From positions 10,905,001-10,969,000 of the forward strand of contig OX422220.1 in assembly GCA_949130495.1 (NCBI GenBank): 64,000 bases of DNA. The letters are read 5' to 3'. Made by a program: the position numbers and the translations under genes. The stretch comes from Sambucus nigra (Eukaryota; Streptophyta; Magnoliopsida; Dipsacales; Adoxaceae). The notes beneath the pieces were generated by a model. It made no database searches and was not told the origin of the DNA. It was given only the letters and a program-made list of their open reading frames with translations. This document shows positions 37,353-52,094 of the stretch, one piece after another; positions within the stretch are counted from its first letter, which is position 1, and the number at the start of each line of letters is the position of its first letter.

Positions 37353-40072
37353 GTAGCTATGAAAACCTTACATTTTGGACTTTATGTGTTTTTTTACTGT
37401 TGTGGTTATTTCCTAATTTTCATATTTGAATATCCTGAAGAGTAGTTCTGCACAAACCATCATTTTGTACCAAACTAAAATCAAATGTGTATGTGTCGTG
37501 AATTAGAGGTTGTTTCTAAGTGCATAAAAATGGATATATAGTGGGGTCACAAACAACTTGTAATCGATGAATAGACATTTCCTTTTAATTTAATTAAAAG
37601 TATTGGTCTAAATAATATTTTCTCATGCTAAATTATCACAATCATGAATTCATTCGAAGAAATTCAAAAAATGTTGTCTTATATTGATTATTTAATGGGT
37701 CCTATTCCATATATTTTCTCAGAATATCTTTCTTTTATTTTTCCGACAAAGTCCAAGACCAACACTTATTTTCTCTCATGTCTCTCCTCTACAATAGTCT
37801 CTTATACTTGTCCTTATCTCATCCTTCCCTTTGTTCTCTCTCATATTCACTGTGACAACTCAACTCTGTCACAATAGGGTCATGATGGGTTAAACATCCT
37901 CAACTAGCACTATTAAAGAAAACAAGTAAAGACTAAGGTTGTAATTATTTTTCATCTTAATTTAATGTCTTAAATTGAAATCTGAAGTTTGAATATGAAA
38001 TTTGAAATTTAAGTATAAAAATATGTTTTTTTATGTCTATATGAATCTCTGAATTGATTTATTAAGACATATTCAGATTGGGAGTTCAAATTCTGGGGTA
38101 ATTTTACCTATTAATCATTCATAGGAAAATACAGTTATTAGTCTCTTAATCACTAAAAACAAATAATATTTGGTACATCTTACATCTAATTAGTTATTAT
38201 TCAGACTTAAGAGGTGAAAATAAACGACCCCTATGTGTTAATTGTGTCCTAAATGACACCTCAACCTCATTTCTTAACTTATTTGAATGTTTTAATTAAC
38301 TCCTCATACAAACAAAATTAAATATATATTAAACAAATAAATTCCAAAGTCTTAATCCACCATTATGAATACAAATACCTCATCATTTCATGTTATTTTG
38401 ATTACATCGCTAGCTAAATAAAGGAAATATCTTTAATCTTACTGACCATGATATATCGACCCTAATTACACATAACAATATGAAATGTGACATGTTACGA
38501 CCTCCAACCCTCCTCAATCCAAAAATTGAACAATAATAGCAATTAAGTGAATAAGGTGTCAACCACATCAACAATGCGTGTAACTAGTTTCAATTACCTA
38601 TACATTCTCAAGAACTAATATCACAAATACATAATAATCTAAAAATAATATGACTTCCATCCCAAATTAATAGTCACTATATCAAAATGATGTTTATTAA
38701 TTATTCACTTAGCCAATGGACAAGGTAAAGCCTTATTTACTGTCCTCAAATTTGGTCCATCCACTACGTCTAAAAAGGAAAGTGAATACTAATTTGAAAC
38801 TACCTAAAAATGAAAGCAAGACTATTAATTTGGGACCACGGGAGTAAAAAGATATATAAAGAAACTAATCTTAATCTACAAGTAAAAGACATTAATGAAA
38901 TGGTAAATCGACCCAATAAAAAGTTTTTATGATTCATCCCCTTAAAACAAAGAAATGTTGCCCAATTCAACCTTTTCCCAAAGTAAATTATTGGCTAAGA
39001 TATTACGTTGATCAATCGAGACTCAATCTCTTTCAGGCCTTTATTCTCTTGGTCAACCAATGATAACATTCCTTCATATATCTTTCAAGTTGTGTTTTGT
39101 AATGAAATATTTTTACATTTTCACTTGTTAATGAAACATGATTTTATGATTTCTCATTTGTTAAATTTTTACTTCAAATAACATAATTAAGTCATGAAAT
39201 AATGTTTCGATGAGTAGCACAATTATAAAAATATGGCATGTCTCCACCAATAGGATCTCAAAACGATAAAAATACTTCTCATATTTTCCCAAACTAAATT
39301 TTTCTTAATCTAAAATTCCACCTTCAATGGGGTCTTCTCTTTGTTCCTAAAAATACCTCCACTATTTTCAAGACACGAACAATTTTATTTATCGGGATAA
39401 AATAAAGTATAATGCTAGAAAGGAAAGTAGTGTTGTTAATGAGATATGTACTCATTTGTCTTCTCTAACTATTTCCAGTGGTAACCAATCTATTTCTATA
39501 AGGATTATATTTATCTACTTTCTTACTCCTTTTGAAAATTTTACCCTAGGTTTGGGTAAGCAACCCTCTCTAACAAAATACTCTAAATATACATTATTCT
39601 TTCCCTAAATTTTGAGTTTAGCCTAAGGATGTAAACAACGACTAGTCATCTTTAGTGCATAGAGGAATGAACCATCTTCAATTTTATTAGTTATTAACTC
39701 ATTCTGAAGGGAACTATAATATAATGGCCCTACCCGATCCGATTACGTCCCGTTATGTGTGGAGTGATGTAAGACAATCTAGCTAATATTTCTAGTCCAT
39801 TTTAAATTAATTAGATTTATCAAATAATCATGCATTTCCATTTTTATACATATAAACACAATGGTAACCAATGTGGAACCCATTATATAACACCATAGGG
39901 TTAAAATAATCGAAGCTACTAGTGTAAATAGTAAGAATCACTTACTTGAAAAATGCTATCAAATGATGAAATTTTAATTAACTTGCCATAACAAATGGAA
40001 CGAGGTGAGCCAATTCCCAGTGGGGTTCCCAACAATAATGTAACATGGAAATGAACAACTAGAAAAAATGAG
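37353..40072 (+). other. First part of the 12.1 kb intron
   Basis: The donor 'gtagct' at 37353 opens this intron. The block is AT-rich with no recognised transposon domain or exon; open frames such as 37644-37877 are pyrimidine-rich chance frames. I looked for the missing RHD3 exon here and did not see it. Confidence 0.55.
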
Positions 40073-42921
40073 TGTAATATCCTACAGTAACTTGAATATA
40101 TATGTAATAGGTAAACAATATATGAATTAACGATATTTTATTAAAAAATATTTCTCTTAACTAAGGTTAAGCGATATTAACCTTTATATTCTTCACTTTA
40201 CCGTTATTTAAAAACTTTTATATAACTCAATAAACCACACAGTTAATTTAGAAAACATTACATTATTTTACTAACCACTTTTACTTTGTCTAATTTTCCA
40301 TTCGAAATCACCTATTTTACACTTAAAATTGTCATGTCTCTAGCATTTTCTAAAAATAGTATTTCAACACACGCACTAGGTGTATAAAAATAATTCATCA
40401 AGATTACACTCCAACATGGGGTTGTAACTGTACTAGGCCATTCAAATGCCCAATTATAGTTATTTAATTCTGTATTTCCTTTTAGTGCATAGCTTTACCA
40501 CATGTTACCGTGTTGAATCTGGGTTTATCTCTGTTATGGTTATTTGGAAACCCAGAATTTATGACTTATTTTCGTAAGAATTCACTTAATATATTCTTTG
40601 ATTCATTTCATTCCATTGGTTTAACAATTTCCTTTTTTGCATGATTAACCATGGGTTTCGATGTACACCATTTTAAATCCCTACATATCACATTTGTATA
40701 TAATTAATAAACTATTTACTTTTCCCGCAATTGAAAATTTTTATATCTTTCATTTTATACCCTTTATATCCTGGAGCTAACCGTATCCCATTTACATTTA
40801 CGAACATTCACCTCATGCCATAAATGTTGCATCTATTACTTTCTTGGCTAATGATTTTGGGTGTAAGATGAAGTCACACCTTAGATCTCCAGTCCTTTCT
40901 TAAATTTTATTGGTATGCAATTTAATAAAACTCTTCGGATTTTGATTAAGTCCATTTCTTGCGGTCTAACTACCCCATTTATAAAAATACTCAGTTTACC
41001 GTTGCCATTATCATTTGCAAAACTACGCCATTTAGTTACCTTTTCACTGAAATATTTATACCTGGTTGAAGGTCATTAAACCCATGGTAATTACCGTCTA
41101 GTTATTTTCTTTACTATATTTGTCACACATTTTGAGTACCCTTGTTCATTTACTCCTCAAAGTTTACTTATTTCCAAAGTTTAACCCACTTTGTAGCTTT
41201 TACCAAAATGTGGTAATTCTTCAATATTCATGTTTAAGGACTTCTTATCAATTTTGAGTTCATTCTAACTAAAATTATTTTTAAAAAGTATCTCAATTTT
41301 CTGATTAAAACCTTATTTGTTTACCCCCTTATGGTTCATTTCACAGCATAAACTAAATGATGCATTACTTTACAATATTTCCAACTTTACGTCAAATTAT
41401 CACACTTTATCATTTGAAACCAAACTATTTTTCATATTAAATCTTTATAAGGTTTAGCCAAACCATTTAAATTGTTAAGTAACATTTATAACCCTATTTT
41501 TAAATATTATGGTTCTTAGCAAATTAAACTTTATAAATATTTACAATATTTTCCATAAAAACCTAGACCTTTGTGTAATCATTTTAACCTAACATGTTAA
41601 AAAGAGACATTTTTCAACATTTTTTGCATAAAACCACAACTCTCTTAGCAACTTATTTCATTACATGAATTAATAGATTTTCACATAAAATTAATAACCT
41701 ATTTTATAATTCTTTCAAAAAAATATCAATTCTTATATTATTAAATTTTCAACATATTATATAGTGTACTTTTAGTCCATATTTTCATATTATCTTCATG
41801 AAAGATCATAATTAGTGTCATAAGTATCATGTTTTAGTATTATTCGCACCTAAATATGCCTTAACATGAAATCTTGAAATCTCATAATATAAACAAGGAA
41901 GAATCCCCCGCTATATGAGCCCAAAATAATCAGAAATAAGTTGAAGAAGAGGGCAACCCCATCCCTCTTAAGGTGGCCTTAAAGGGGTTGTAAAGGTCAC
42001 AAAAATTTCAATAAAATATTCTTCAAAGACCCCCTTTCAAGATACATTAATATACATATCAAACTCTATTAAAAATTCTTAGGTTTCACTCTCAAAATAT
42101 TCCTTGAATAATCCTAATGGTTTCCCTAAAAATGCTAGGGTTTTTCTGTGGAAAAAGGATAATTTTTACTCTAAAAACCTTTAGGAAAGTGGTGCTTTGT
42201 GTGGGAGGAGGATGTTTTTACTTTTCTGGTGGTTTTTTCCAAAATGAGATTGATGAATCTTTTTCTTCGAGCTGGTTAAAATTAAAGATTTAAATGGTAA
42301 GGGGATAAAAGGAAAAAAGGATAAAAATCCATTATAACCAATGCAAGAGTGACAACACTTCATAATAATACAATGAGGAGGTGATAATGCACTGCACCGT
42401 ATTTATTACGTCTCCCCAACCACCTTGGTTACGGATTTTTTATGTTGTGATCGATGGTTTACTAATGGCATCGCGGACTTTTATAGCCATGGTCCTGACC
42501 TGTCCTTTTGGCTTTGACAAAATTTTTATTTTATTCCCCAAGTTTCTACCCCTTTTAAATCTTACCCCCAAACCTTTTTTAAACCCTTTTTAACTATTAG
42601 TTTAACATTATGTTGATAATTTCTTCCCATGCAACACAACAAGTCTTATGGTTATATTTTCCCAATAAGGATTTATTTTCACCAACTTTTATTACAAGTA
42701 CCTCCTTATTCTAACATTGTTAATTTATTTCCAATAAAGTCCCAATCAAACACTATAAAATCCATGAAAATATCATGTACTAACTCAAATCATAAATGTA
42801 ATACTCATATTACTTATGCAAGTCCAATTATCAACTTTGTTTACATAAAATGTTTATGCGTAGTCCATGCACAACACATAATTAGCACATGGTAACTTTA
42901 TTAAAAATTTGGGGTATTACA
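40073..42921 (-). mobile_element. Probable solo LTR (2.85 kb) in the RHD3-like intron
   Basis: Begins TGTAATATCCTACAG and ends TTTGGGGTATTACA, so the ends are near-perfect inverted repeats of the TGTAATA(C/T)CC type shared with neighbouring chromovirus-like LTRs. No second LTR, primer site or pol remnant adjoins it, and I found no matching 5 bp target duplication. Orientation is inferred from the TGTAATACCCC start on the minus strand. Confidence 0.5.
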
Positions 42922-45900
42922 CTCAAATTGCAACAAAGAGATACAAACTATGTAAGAAGGCTAGGACTAATTCCACATCAGGCGGGAGTGAACACTCTTG
43001 TTTCGAGCCCGATCAATTCTTTTCACCTATCGAGGAATAGTAGATACCTTCAATGGATGACATGACATTTCTTGATGATACCATCCTGATATTCACTCAA
43101 ACCGAGAGTGAAATGACCCATTAACAAAGATGCAGTGAAGGTATGGAGGAATCCTGATAACAGTTTTGCATAAGAAGCATTCTCGATTTTGTGATGGACT
43201 TCATTGCTTAGCATAAATTAGCGAATTCCAACTAGAAGCAAACCTTATTGGATGTGAAGGTGAAAATTTACATGGAAAATGGCAGAAGAAGATATAATCA
43301 AAAAAGGCTATTCTCACTTGAAACCCTGCACGTGTGCTAAGGAAGAGCAAATTGTGTGTGCTACGTGTGCAGGTACGACTCATGTGCAAGCCAGTATTTT
43401 AAGTAATAAACCTGGTAAGTCAGGGTCAAATCTTTAGGGAATAGAATACTCTTGATGGGAATATGGAAGGTATCTAAATTCTAATCTTACATTCACAAGA
43501 GTTGATGAAATCGAAAGTTAAACTAATTTGGCGAAGACTAATTTCAGTTTTAAAATACATTTGGAAAAGAGGTTGGGATTAAATCCCACGTATTCTAAGG
43601 TTTCTACAATGAATGTAAAATTCTTTGAACTAACTAATTAATTAAAGGAAAAACTGTTAACTTAATTTAAAGATCCAAATATGTTTGCACGCTAGCCTGT
43701 GTAATAATTAGTCAACAAATTAATAATCGCAATTGATACCTTAATCGACACGTATAATTTATCCTCTAATACTGAAGTTACTTTTGACAAACTGAGTTCT
43801 GATATCTAAATAATTAATCCCGAATAATGTAACAAGCTTGACGAATTGATTAGTTAATTAATAAGAAATTTACATTTGAAGTTTGAAACCTTAGGTTGGG
43901 ATCAGGTTCCCCATCCTAGAAAAAAATTAGCTAGACCTGAAAAATAATTGAAAATATATTACACTAACGATTTAGGAATTAATATCAATATGAAGAGATG
44001 AAGAATTGGATTATAAACACCAAATGAGCTGAATCGAAAGTGCATGAACAATGAAATTCCAACCAAGCAAGGTTGACAGAAAACTAAATGAACTCTTTCT
44101 TTATATTCAAATACAAATGTTGAAATTACTAACCATTTATAATTCCAACAATAAGAATGTAATCCCGAGACTAAAAGACCAATTTGAAGTCCCAAAAATG
44201 GCAAAAGGGTAGGTCAAATCATCAACCCATTAAGCTGCAAAATAGGAAAAGAGAGAAAAATTTGGAACAAACCAAACCCCTTGACCAAACCTAACCCAAG
44301 GACCAAAAATCTGATGCAGAGCGAATCACTTCACTTTAAAACATAATAGGTTTGGATTTCATTATTGTCCTGGCACTTGAATCATGCTAAAAAACTCTTC
44401 TTTTTTCTTATTTTGACCTCGAAACGTTGTTCAAATCTTCAAATTGATGTATATTCTTCATCGGGACTCAGAATGATGTTCTGTTTCTTTTTATGTTATC
44501 ATAAACTCAAGATCTACAATTTTCATGTTGGAGCCTTCACCAGATTTTGGCTAAAAAAATTATCGATTTTCCCTTGACTTTTCTTTCATGCTTTGTATTC
44601 CTCATTTTGCGCTATTTTCTACCATTTACTTGCACAAATTACCTGTAAAACACATGGGAGATACAAAGAATAAGAAACACTTGCCAAAAAGGTTTGTTGC
44701 AATAAAAAACAGTTAATTTTGGGATAACTACGATGTTCAAAATAGTAAAAATCCCAAAATTAGAACGATAATTATGGAATAATAATGTCGAATCAACCCC
44801 CTAAATTAAAGCATTGCTAGTCCCGAGCAATGCAAAAGAATCAAATATAGGGTACGAAAAGATTATTTATTAACTAAGGGATAGATTACCTTTTTTGCCG
44901 GCACACGGTTGCATTGAGCGTATGCAAGAAGTCGTTAAACCTCAAGGTAACCTGAGTAGGACGAGTGGTGTCTCGTGAGGATTTGTAGTGTATTTACCCA
45001 AAACATTCAAATTTTACCACATGGCACGACTCAAGGAAAAAGAAAAATAATTAAAATTTGTATGATTTGAATTCCAAAAAAATATCAAAAAAATTATTTG
45101 ATAAATCTCAATTCATAGTGCACATGCTTAAAGTTAAAATTTAATCGTTAACATCTACCAATTGATCATTACATTACTTTTTGAAAATTATTTTTTGATT
45201 TTGATTACTCACGGGATGCACTCATAAACAAATCACTCATATAGGCTTTATTTTTCTCTCGGTGTTCCTAAAAGTAAGAAAAAATATAATGGACACGAGT
45301 TCAAGCACACTAATTGAAAGATTGAAATTTTTACGATGAAAAGATCTCATGAAAGGATTACGGTCGTTAGAAAACTAGAAAATAACATTCTTGCACCGAT
45401 TTGTATCCTTATTTATATTTTTTATCTCTCCATGTGATTATTGACTTTTTTTATTCGGACTTGGTTTGGAATTTTTATGGGTTAAGAGTATTTTGGAGAT
45501 TTATGGGAATTTTCGGAGTTGGAAAATTTCTTGTAAAGGTCCATCGGTACGTTTTTGAGCTTTTGCTCATTTTTCTTTTTCTCCACTCCATTATCTTTTC
45601 CATTTTTCATTTTCTCCATTCCATTCCATTTTTCATTTTTTTTTGGAAATTCTTTTTTATATTTTTTTTTTCCATTTTTCTATTTTCCAGCCCTTTTCTG
45701 TACCATATGGACCTAAAATTCTGATTTTTTTTTATTTTCACAACTCTGGGCTATTTTGAGTTTTTTTTGGGTTAACAAACGAATGGGATATGAATTTTTT
45801 GGAACAAATTGGTTTTCAAGAGTTGGACAATTTATAGAATTTTTCTCGTTAATATTTTTTGGTTAACAAGCGATGACCTAACTTCTTGTATCCAAACAAT

Positions 45901-46356
45901 AATCTAATCACCAAAAGTGTTTTGAGAATAATTTTTCATTTTTGTTGTTGAGACATTTTAGGTTCCTTTTCAAAACAAAACATTCACTCATTTCCCATAA
46001 CCGACAAAACAAGGAATTCGAGATCTACGACGAATAATATCGAAAGAAAGTTGAATTTTGAAAACTCAGAGTATTGTTATTAACTCTCAAAATTAGAACG
46101 ATTGGCTCGATAACTCACCGGGTTTAAATCTCTACACTTATTCGTATAAGTCGTCAATTCTTGTTCAATTTTCGTTTTAGATCAATTTCGACATAGTAAA
46201 TAAAAATATTTAAAATTGATGTTTAAAACAAAAAAATGGTGATAAGGACTTAAAATTCAAATTTTTACGTATTTCGAAAAAAAAATTAACTTTTTTGAAA
46301 ATTTACAAATTTTTTTGGGGATTTTATGTTTCTGATGTTTTTAAAGACACAATGCA

Positions 46357-46392
46357 CCCCCCCCCCCCCCCCCCCCCCACACACACACACAT
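46357..46392. repeat. 22-base poly-C run followed by (AC)n
   Basis: Twenty-two consecutive C residues (46357-46378) then about seven AC units. On the minus strand this is a G-run able in principle to form G-quadruplex structures. Length may be imprecise because homopolymers are error-prone. Confidence 0.9.
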
Positions 46393-46890
46393 AGACCTTG
46401 CATTGTCCTCAATGTGTAAGATGAAAATTAGCAATAATTAAATACAAATATGTGACAATATAAACAAAACACACATTTTATTAATAAACAAGATGGAGTC
46501 TTACATAGCTTTTTAGGAATGAAACATATGATGAAGAAACTACATAAATAAAGTTGCACAATCTAAAATGTTAACGCGAGGGTCCGGGAGCATTTGGAAC
46601 ACGCGCATAGGGATCCGTAAAGTAGAAAGGAAGCTCAGCTCCCAGGACCATGCTAAGTCGATACAAGTCGGATTAGATCCTCATCATCATGGACGTATCA
46701 CGAAAGTAATCAGCCCAAAAATTGTCCCGATCTTGACGATACTCCGCTAAGAAGTTGTCAATCTAGGACACCTAGTGATCCTTACGGCTATTAATCACTA
46801 TCGTCTCATATGCCCATTTACCGAACTCGCCTTCAAATTTTGGATCCATCGGATCTTCCTCATAGGTGGAAACATCCCCGCCGACATCCT

Positions 46891-47022
46891 TCTCATATAT
46901 AATCTCCCTCGTCATTATCATGTCATGGTCGTACTTTAGATATTCACTATCCTTGTTTCTCATATATAATCTCCCTTATCATTGTCATGCCACGGTCGTA
47001 CTTTGGATATTCACTATCCTTG
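46891..47022 (-). repeat. Tandem duplication in the gag-pol remnant
   Basis: A 67 bp unit beginning TCTCATATATAATCTCCCT and ending TATTCACTATCCTTG occurs twice in a row (46891 and 46958) with a few differences. Since 67 is not a multiple of three it also shifts the frame of the retroelement remnant. Confidence 0.85.
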
Positions 47023-47048
47023 TCAAAATTCGTTACCAAAGGCACCTC

Positions 47049-47712
47049 TCACAGATCCTCACGACTAGTACCCTCAAAGTTCTCTTGCACTACCTTCTCT
47101 GTATCAAGTAGATTGTCTTCATCACCCATTTGCTTGGTGATGCTGAAAATGCTCATCTTAATCATCATATTCCAAAAAGTTAATTTCATTTGCCCATTAT
47201 TTGTGTTAATCAACACGTTAGCCGTATCTTGGAAAGGGTGACCAAGAATGATGGGAACGTGGTTACTTGATAGGGAGGAGGGCTCCATGACCCAAATGAC
47301 AAAGTTTATCAAAAAATATAATGCATCAACATGGATGATCCAACCCTCAAATACCCCACGTGGAACCTTCACTGAATGATCCACAAGTTGGAGAGTGATT
47401 TTAGTGGGCCTAACATCTCCCAAATAGATCTTTTATAAATTGAGTAAGGTCTAATGTTAACACTCGCCCCTAAATCTAACAAAGCCCTCTCCATATTACT
47501 CTCTCCAATGGTATATGAAATAGTGGGGGCTCTTATATCTTTGTACTTTGGTGGGAGGTCGCTAAAAAGTACCGAACTAATATTTTGTGCAACAAAAACC
47601 TTTTTCTTTACCTTTAACTCGTGTTTCATCGTGAGCAAGTCCTTTAAGAACTTAGCGTATGCGGGAATTTTCTATACGGCATGAAGTAAAGGTAAGTTCA
47701 ACTTCACCTATT
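47049..47712 (-). pseudogene. Athila-like gag end and aspartic protease remnant
   Basis: The minus strand reads 'IPAYAKFLKDLLTMKHELK' (end of gag), then 'ALLDLGASVNIRPYSIYK' (active-site region; this D-L-G-A-S form is the normal one for the family), then in a second frame 'TKITLQLVDHSVKVPRGVFE', 'VPIILGHPFQDTANVLIN' and 'GQMKLTFWNM'. These match the protease of Athila/Cyclops-type plant gypsy polyproteins in order and spacing. A frameshift near 47400 separates the halves, and the start is cut at 47713. It would have processed Gag-Pol. Confidence 0.8.
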
Positions 47713-47721
47713 TAAGATCTG

Positions 47722-48432
47722 TGACACCCCGCCTATTTTAACCACGGGTTATCAGTCCTTTATTAAAACAAACAGGAATCTGATATGGTTCATTCTTAGC
47801 ATCACGGTAAAAAAAAATTAATTTACTAACCACCTATTTTAAATTAAGCATGTGTCAAATTTTATCTTTCATTAATAACACCATTTGGAAATTTAAATAT
47901 GATAACCAAACCGTCCAATGAGTAATAATCAATTTGAATCCATCACAAGATACATAATCAAATACATAATACCGAATAACTCATCGGTTCACAATATAAA
48001 GTCCAATTATGAGTCTAAGAAATAAAACTGAATCCATTAATAAATCTTCTGACACAATTGAGTAAATGAAATAGCTACAGGGGCGACATGCCCAAATGAA
48101 ATACTGAAAAAAAATCCTACTCTAGGAATAAAATAGCAGAAGCGTTTAATCCAAATCTTATAAGCATCCACAAGTATTGCAGCTGCGCATCCCTGCAACA
48201 GATCATAAGTTTGTTGTCCCTATGGCTGGACACCTAAAAGGTTTTGAAAATATTTTTGACAAGACGGGTCAGAGCCCAAAACATTTGAAAATATTTAGCA
48301 AGTATTTATCACAGTTTAAAATCAATTATTGATTACACATGTTAGTTCAATGTACACTCCCTTAAGTTTCTCACCTCTCAACTAATGTGCACGCCTAATG
48401 TCTCCTACCTAACTAGGCTACCCAGCCCATCT
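47722..48432 (-). mobile_element. Third LTR copy of the 29-36 kb family, cut by a gap
   Basis: Starts TGACACCCCGCCTA and follows 29427 in order: 'catggttcattcttagcatca', 'gtgtcaaattttatctt', 'ggggcgacatgccc', 'agctgcgcatccctg', 'ggctggacacctaaaag' and 'acgggtcagagccc'. It abuts and truncates the Athila-like remnant, so it inserted later or joined by deletion. The right part is lost in the assembly gap. Confidence 0.7.
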
Positions 48433-48632
48433 NNNNNNNNNNNNNNNNNNNNNNNNNNNNNNNNNNNNNNNNNNNNNNNNNNNNNNNNNNNNNNNNNNNN
48501 NNNNNNNNNNNNNNNNNNNNNNNNNNNNNNNNNNNNNNNNNNNNNNNNNNNNNNNNNNNNNNNNNNNNNNNNNNNNNNNNNNNNNNNNNNNNNNNNNNNN
48601 NNNNNNNNNNNNNNNNNNNNNNNNNNNNNNNN
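48433..48632. other. Assembly gap of 200 N
   Basis: Exactly 200 unknown bases, a round number that suggests a fixed-size placeholder rather than a measured gap. It lies between an LTR copy and another Athila-like LTR fragment, a place where assembly is difficult. Confidence 0.99.
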
Positions 48633-49000
48633 AGGTAATGTTTCTTCCTAGATTCTCATAAACTCGAGATCTAAAATTCTCATGTCGGGGCCTTCTCAGG
48701 GTTTTGAATTAAAAATGAACTATTTGCCCTTGACTATGATTTCTTGCATTATATTCCTCAGTTTGTGCTATTTTCTTCCATTTACTTGCACGAATTACTT
48801 GTGAAACACATGGAAGATACAACAAACAAGAACGCTTACCAAAATGGTTTATTGTAATTAATATTAGTTAATTTTAGAATAAATATTTGAGACTGTAGAA
48901 ATGCCAAAATTGGAGGTATAATTATAAAATAATGGTTTTGAGTCAACCCCCTAACTTAAGGCAACGCTAGTCCCGAGCAATGGGAGAGAATCAAATATGA
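48633..49000 (-). mobile_element. Second Athila-like LTR fragment
   Basis: Parallel to 44470-44850: both contain 'actcgagatct/actcaagatct', 'atttacttgcac', 'aacacatggaagatac' and then 'aaccccctaa' followed by 'gctagtcccgagcaatg' and 'gaatcaaatat'. Since the sequence before the LTR start also matches, this is another 3' end and not the 5' LTR of the first element. Confidence 0.65.
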
Positions 49001-49470
49001 ATGTGGGTTATATTTTAGGTGGTTATTTGCAATAAGGGTCATAGTTTATTGGGTTATTTGCAATCAGGGTCATAGTTTAGGGGTTATTGCAGCGTAATCT
49101 TCTTTTTAGACAACAATCGAAGTGTTTTCTAATTTTACAATAATGTGGGAATCCTTTTTAATTTTGAGAAGAAAGTGGAAGTGTCTATATTACTTTTAAC
49201 TATTTAAATGAAAGCTAAAACTAAAACTTGGAATTTGAAACTGCTAACTAAGGACTAACGTTATATGATTATGTTTACAATTTGTATCAAGTGAAACTAT
49301 ATAATTTGAATGTGTTACTAGGACTTAAACCATAAGATAAGAATACCAACTCAATGTTGAAGAAATGATTGTTAGTCCTTATTTTATTTTTATCTAGTTA
49401 AAGTTAAGTAGGGACCTATGCAAGTCTAATATCATCGTTTTAGATATCTCATTGAGATTTTTTTTTTCAG

Positions 49471-51214
<1,744 letters not shown>

Positions 51215-52090
51215 GTACGCCACACATGCTTAGGATGAATTAAATTTGTTCTTCATATAATATTAGTTAATCTCTTTTAATTACATGTTCTTATATTCAA
51301 GTGAAAATAAGAATGCGGATTTTAGACTGTGGTGGAAGAAACACATAGCAAATGAGGCCTACGTCTCACATATGTGAATGTTTGCCCTCGTATCCCACTT
51401 ATCTTAAATTTTTAAGATGAGTCTCCACACGTTTCATTTATATAGTAAATAACACTTGGAAAGAAATATAAATAAGATTATGAAGTGCACTTTTGACATT
51501 CACACCAATATTCATGCATGCAATATGAGTTTATATCCACAACCTATAATATTGTGAGAAACTTTTGTCTTTTGTTTCATAATAAAATTCCATAATTAGG
51601 TAATCCTAATATATATGACTGATAGAACCCTGGTTTAGGATTATATTTTTTAATATAATTTTTCTTATGGATGTGCTAAAATAAATAGGGAGTCACAAGT
51701 GAATATCAATGGTAGTTATAAAACAAAATTATACATAATCTTAAAAGTATTAATCTTACTAAATGCCTAAAGTTAATTAGTAAAATGGCACAGAGAATAA
51801 CATGTGTGGTTAAATATTAATAAGCTAGGATGATGTAGTGACTAAGTCTTTAATATAAGAAAAAATATAGGTAGTGAGTGGCTTACTAGATACTGATAAT
51901 GGTGGCCGTATTATAATTTAAAAAAAGAATATTGCAGTTCAAATAACACAAATAATCAGGTAATCATCATCCACTTCCATAATTTTTGCATTAAACAAAG
52001 AAAAAAAAGTGAGCACATATAGGAAAAAAATTATATAATACATATAGGCGTATACATAATACAATTAACAAAAAAAATTCACCTTAATAA
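51215..52090. other. Region after the last RHD3-like exon; no gene seen
   Basis: AT-rich; I searched for the next RHD3 exon and for a polyadenylation context and saw neither clearly. Confidence 0.45.
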
Positions 52091-52094
52091 TTTG

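Larger units (their letters stand above)
42922..47715 (-). mobile_element. Athila-like gypsy fragment with 3' LTR
   Basis: Minus-strand order from the right: end of gag, protease (47712-47049), a non-coding tail, then a landmark reading 'tgctcgggactagcaatgc' followed by TTTAGGGGG at 44839-44808. From about 44808 leftwards to about 43400 lies an LTR-like segment. A TTAGGGGGTTGA junction of this kind is the polypurine tract and LTR start of Athila-like elements. RT, RNase H and integrase are missing. The right side is cut where another LTR begins at 47722. The left border is uncertain, and 42922-43400 has no recognised content. Confidence 0.6.

Noticed and set aside
45401..45724. 107-codon Phe-rich open frame resembling a membrane protein
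   Set aside because: Low-complexity T-rich retroelement tail with no domain; hydrophobicity follows from base composition.
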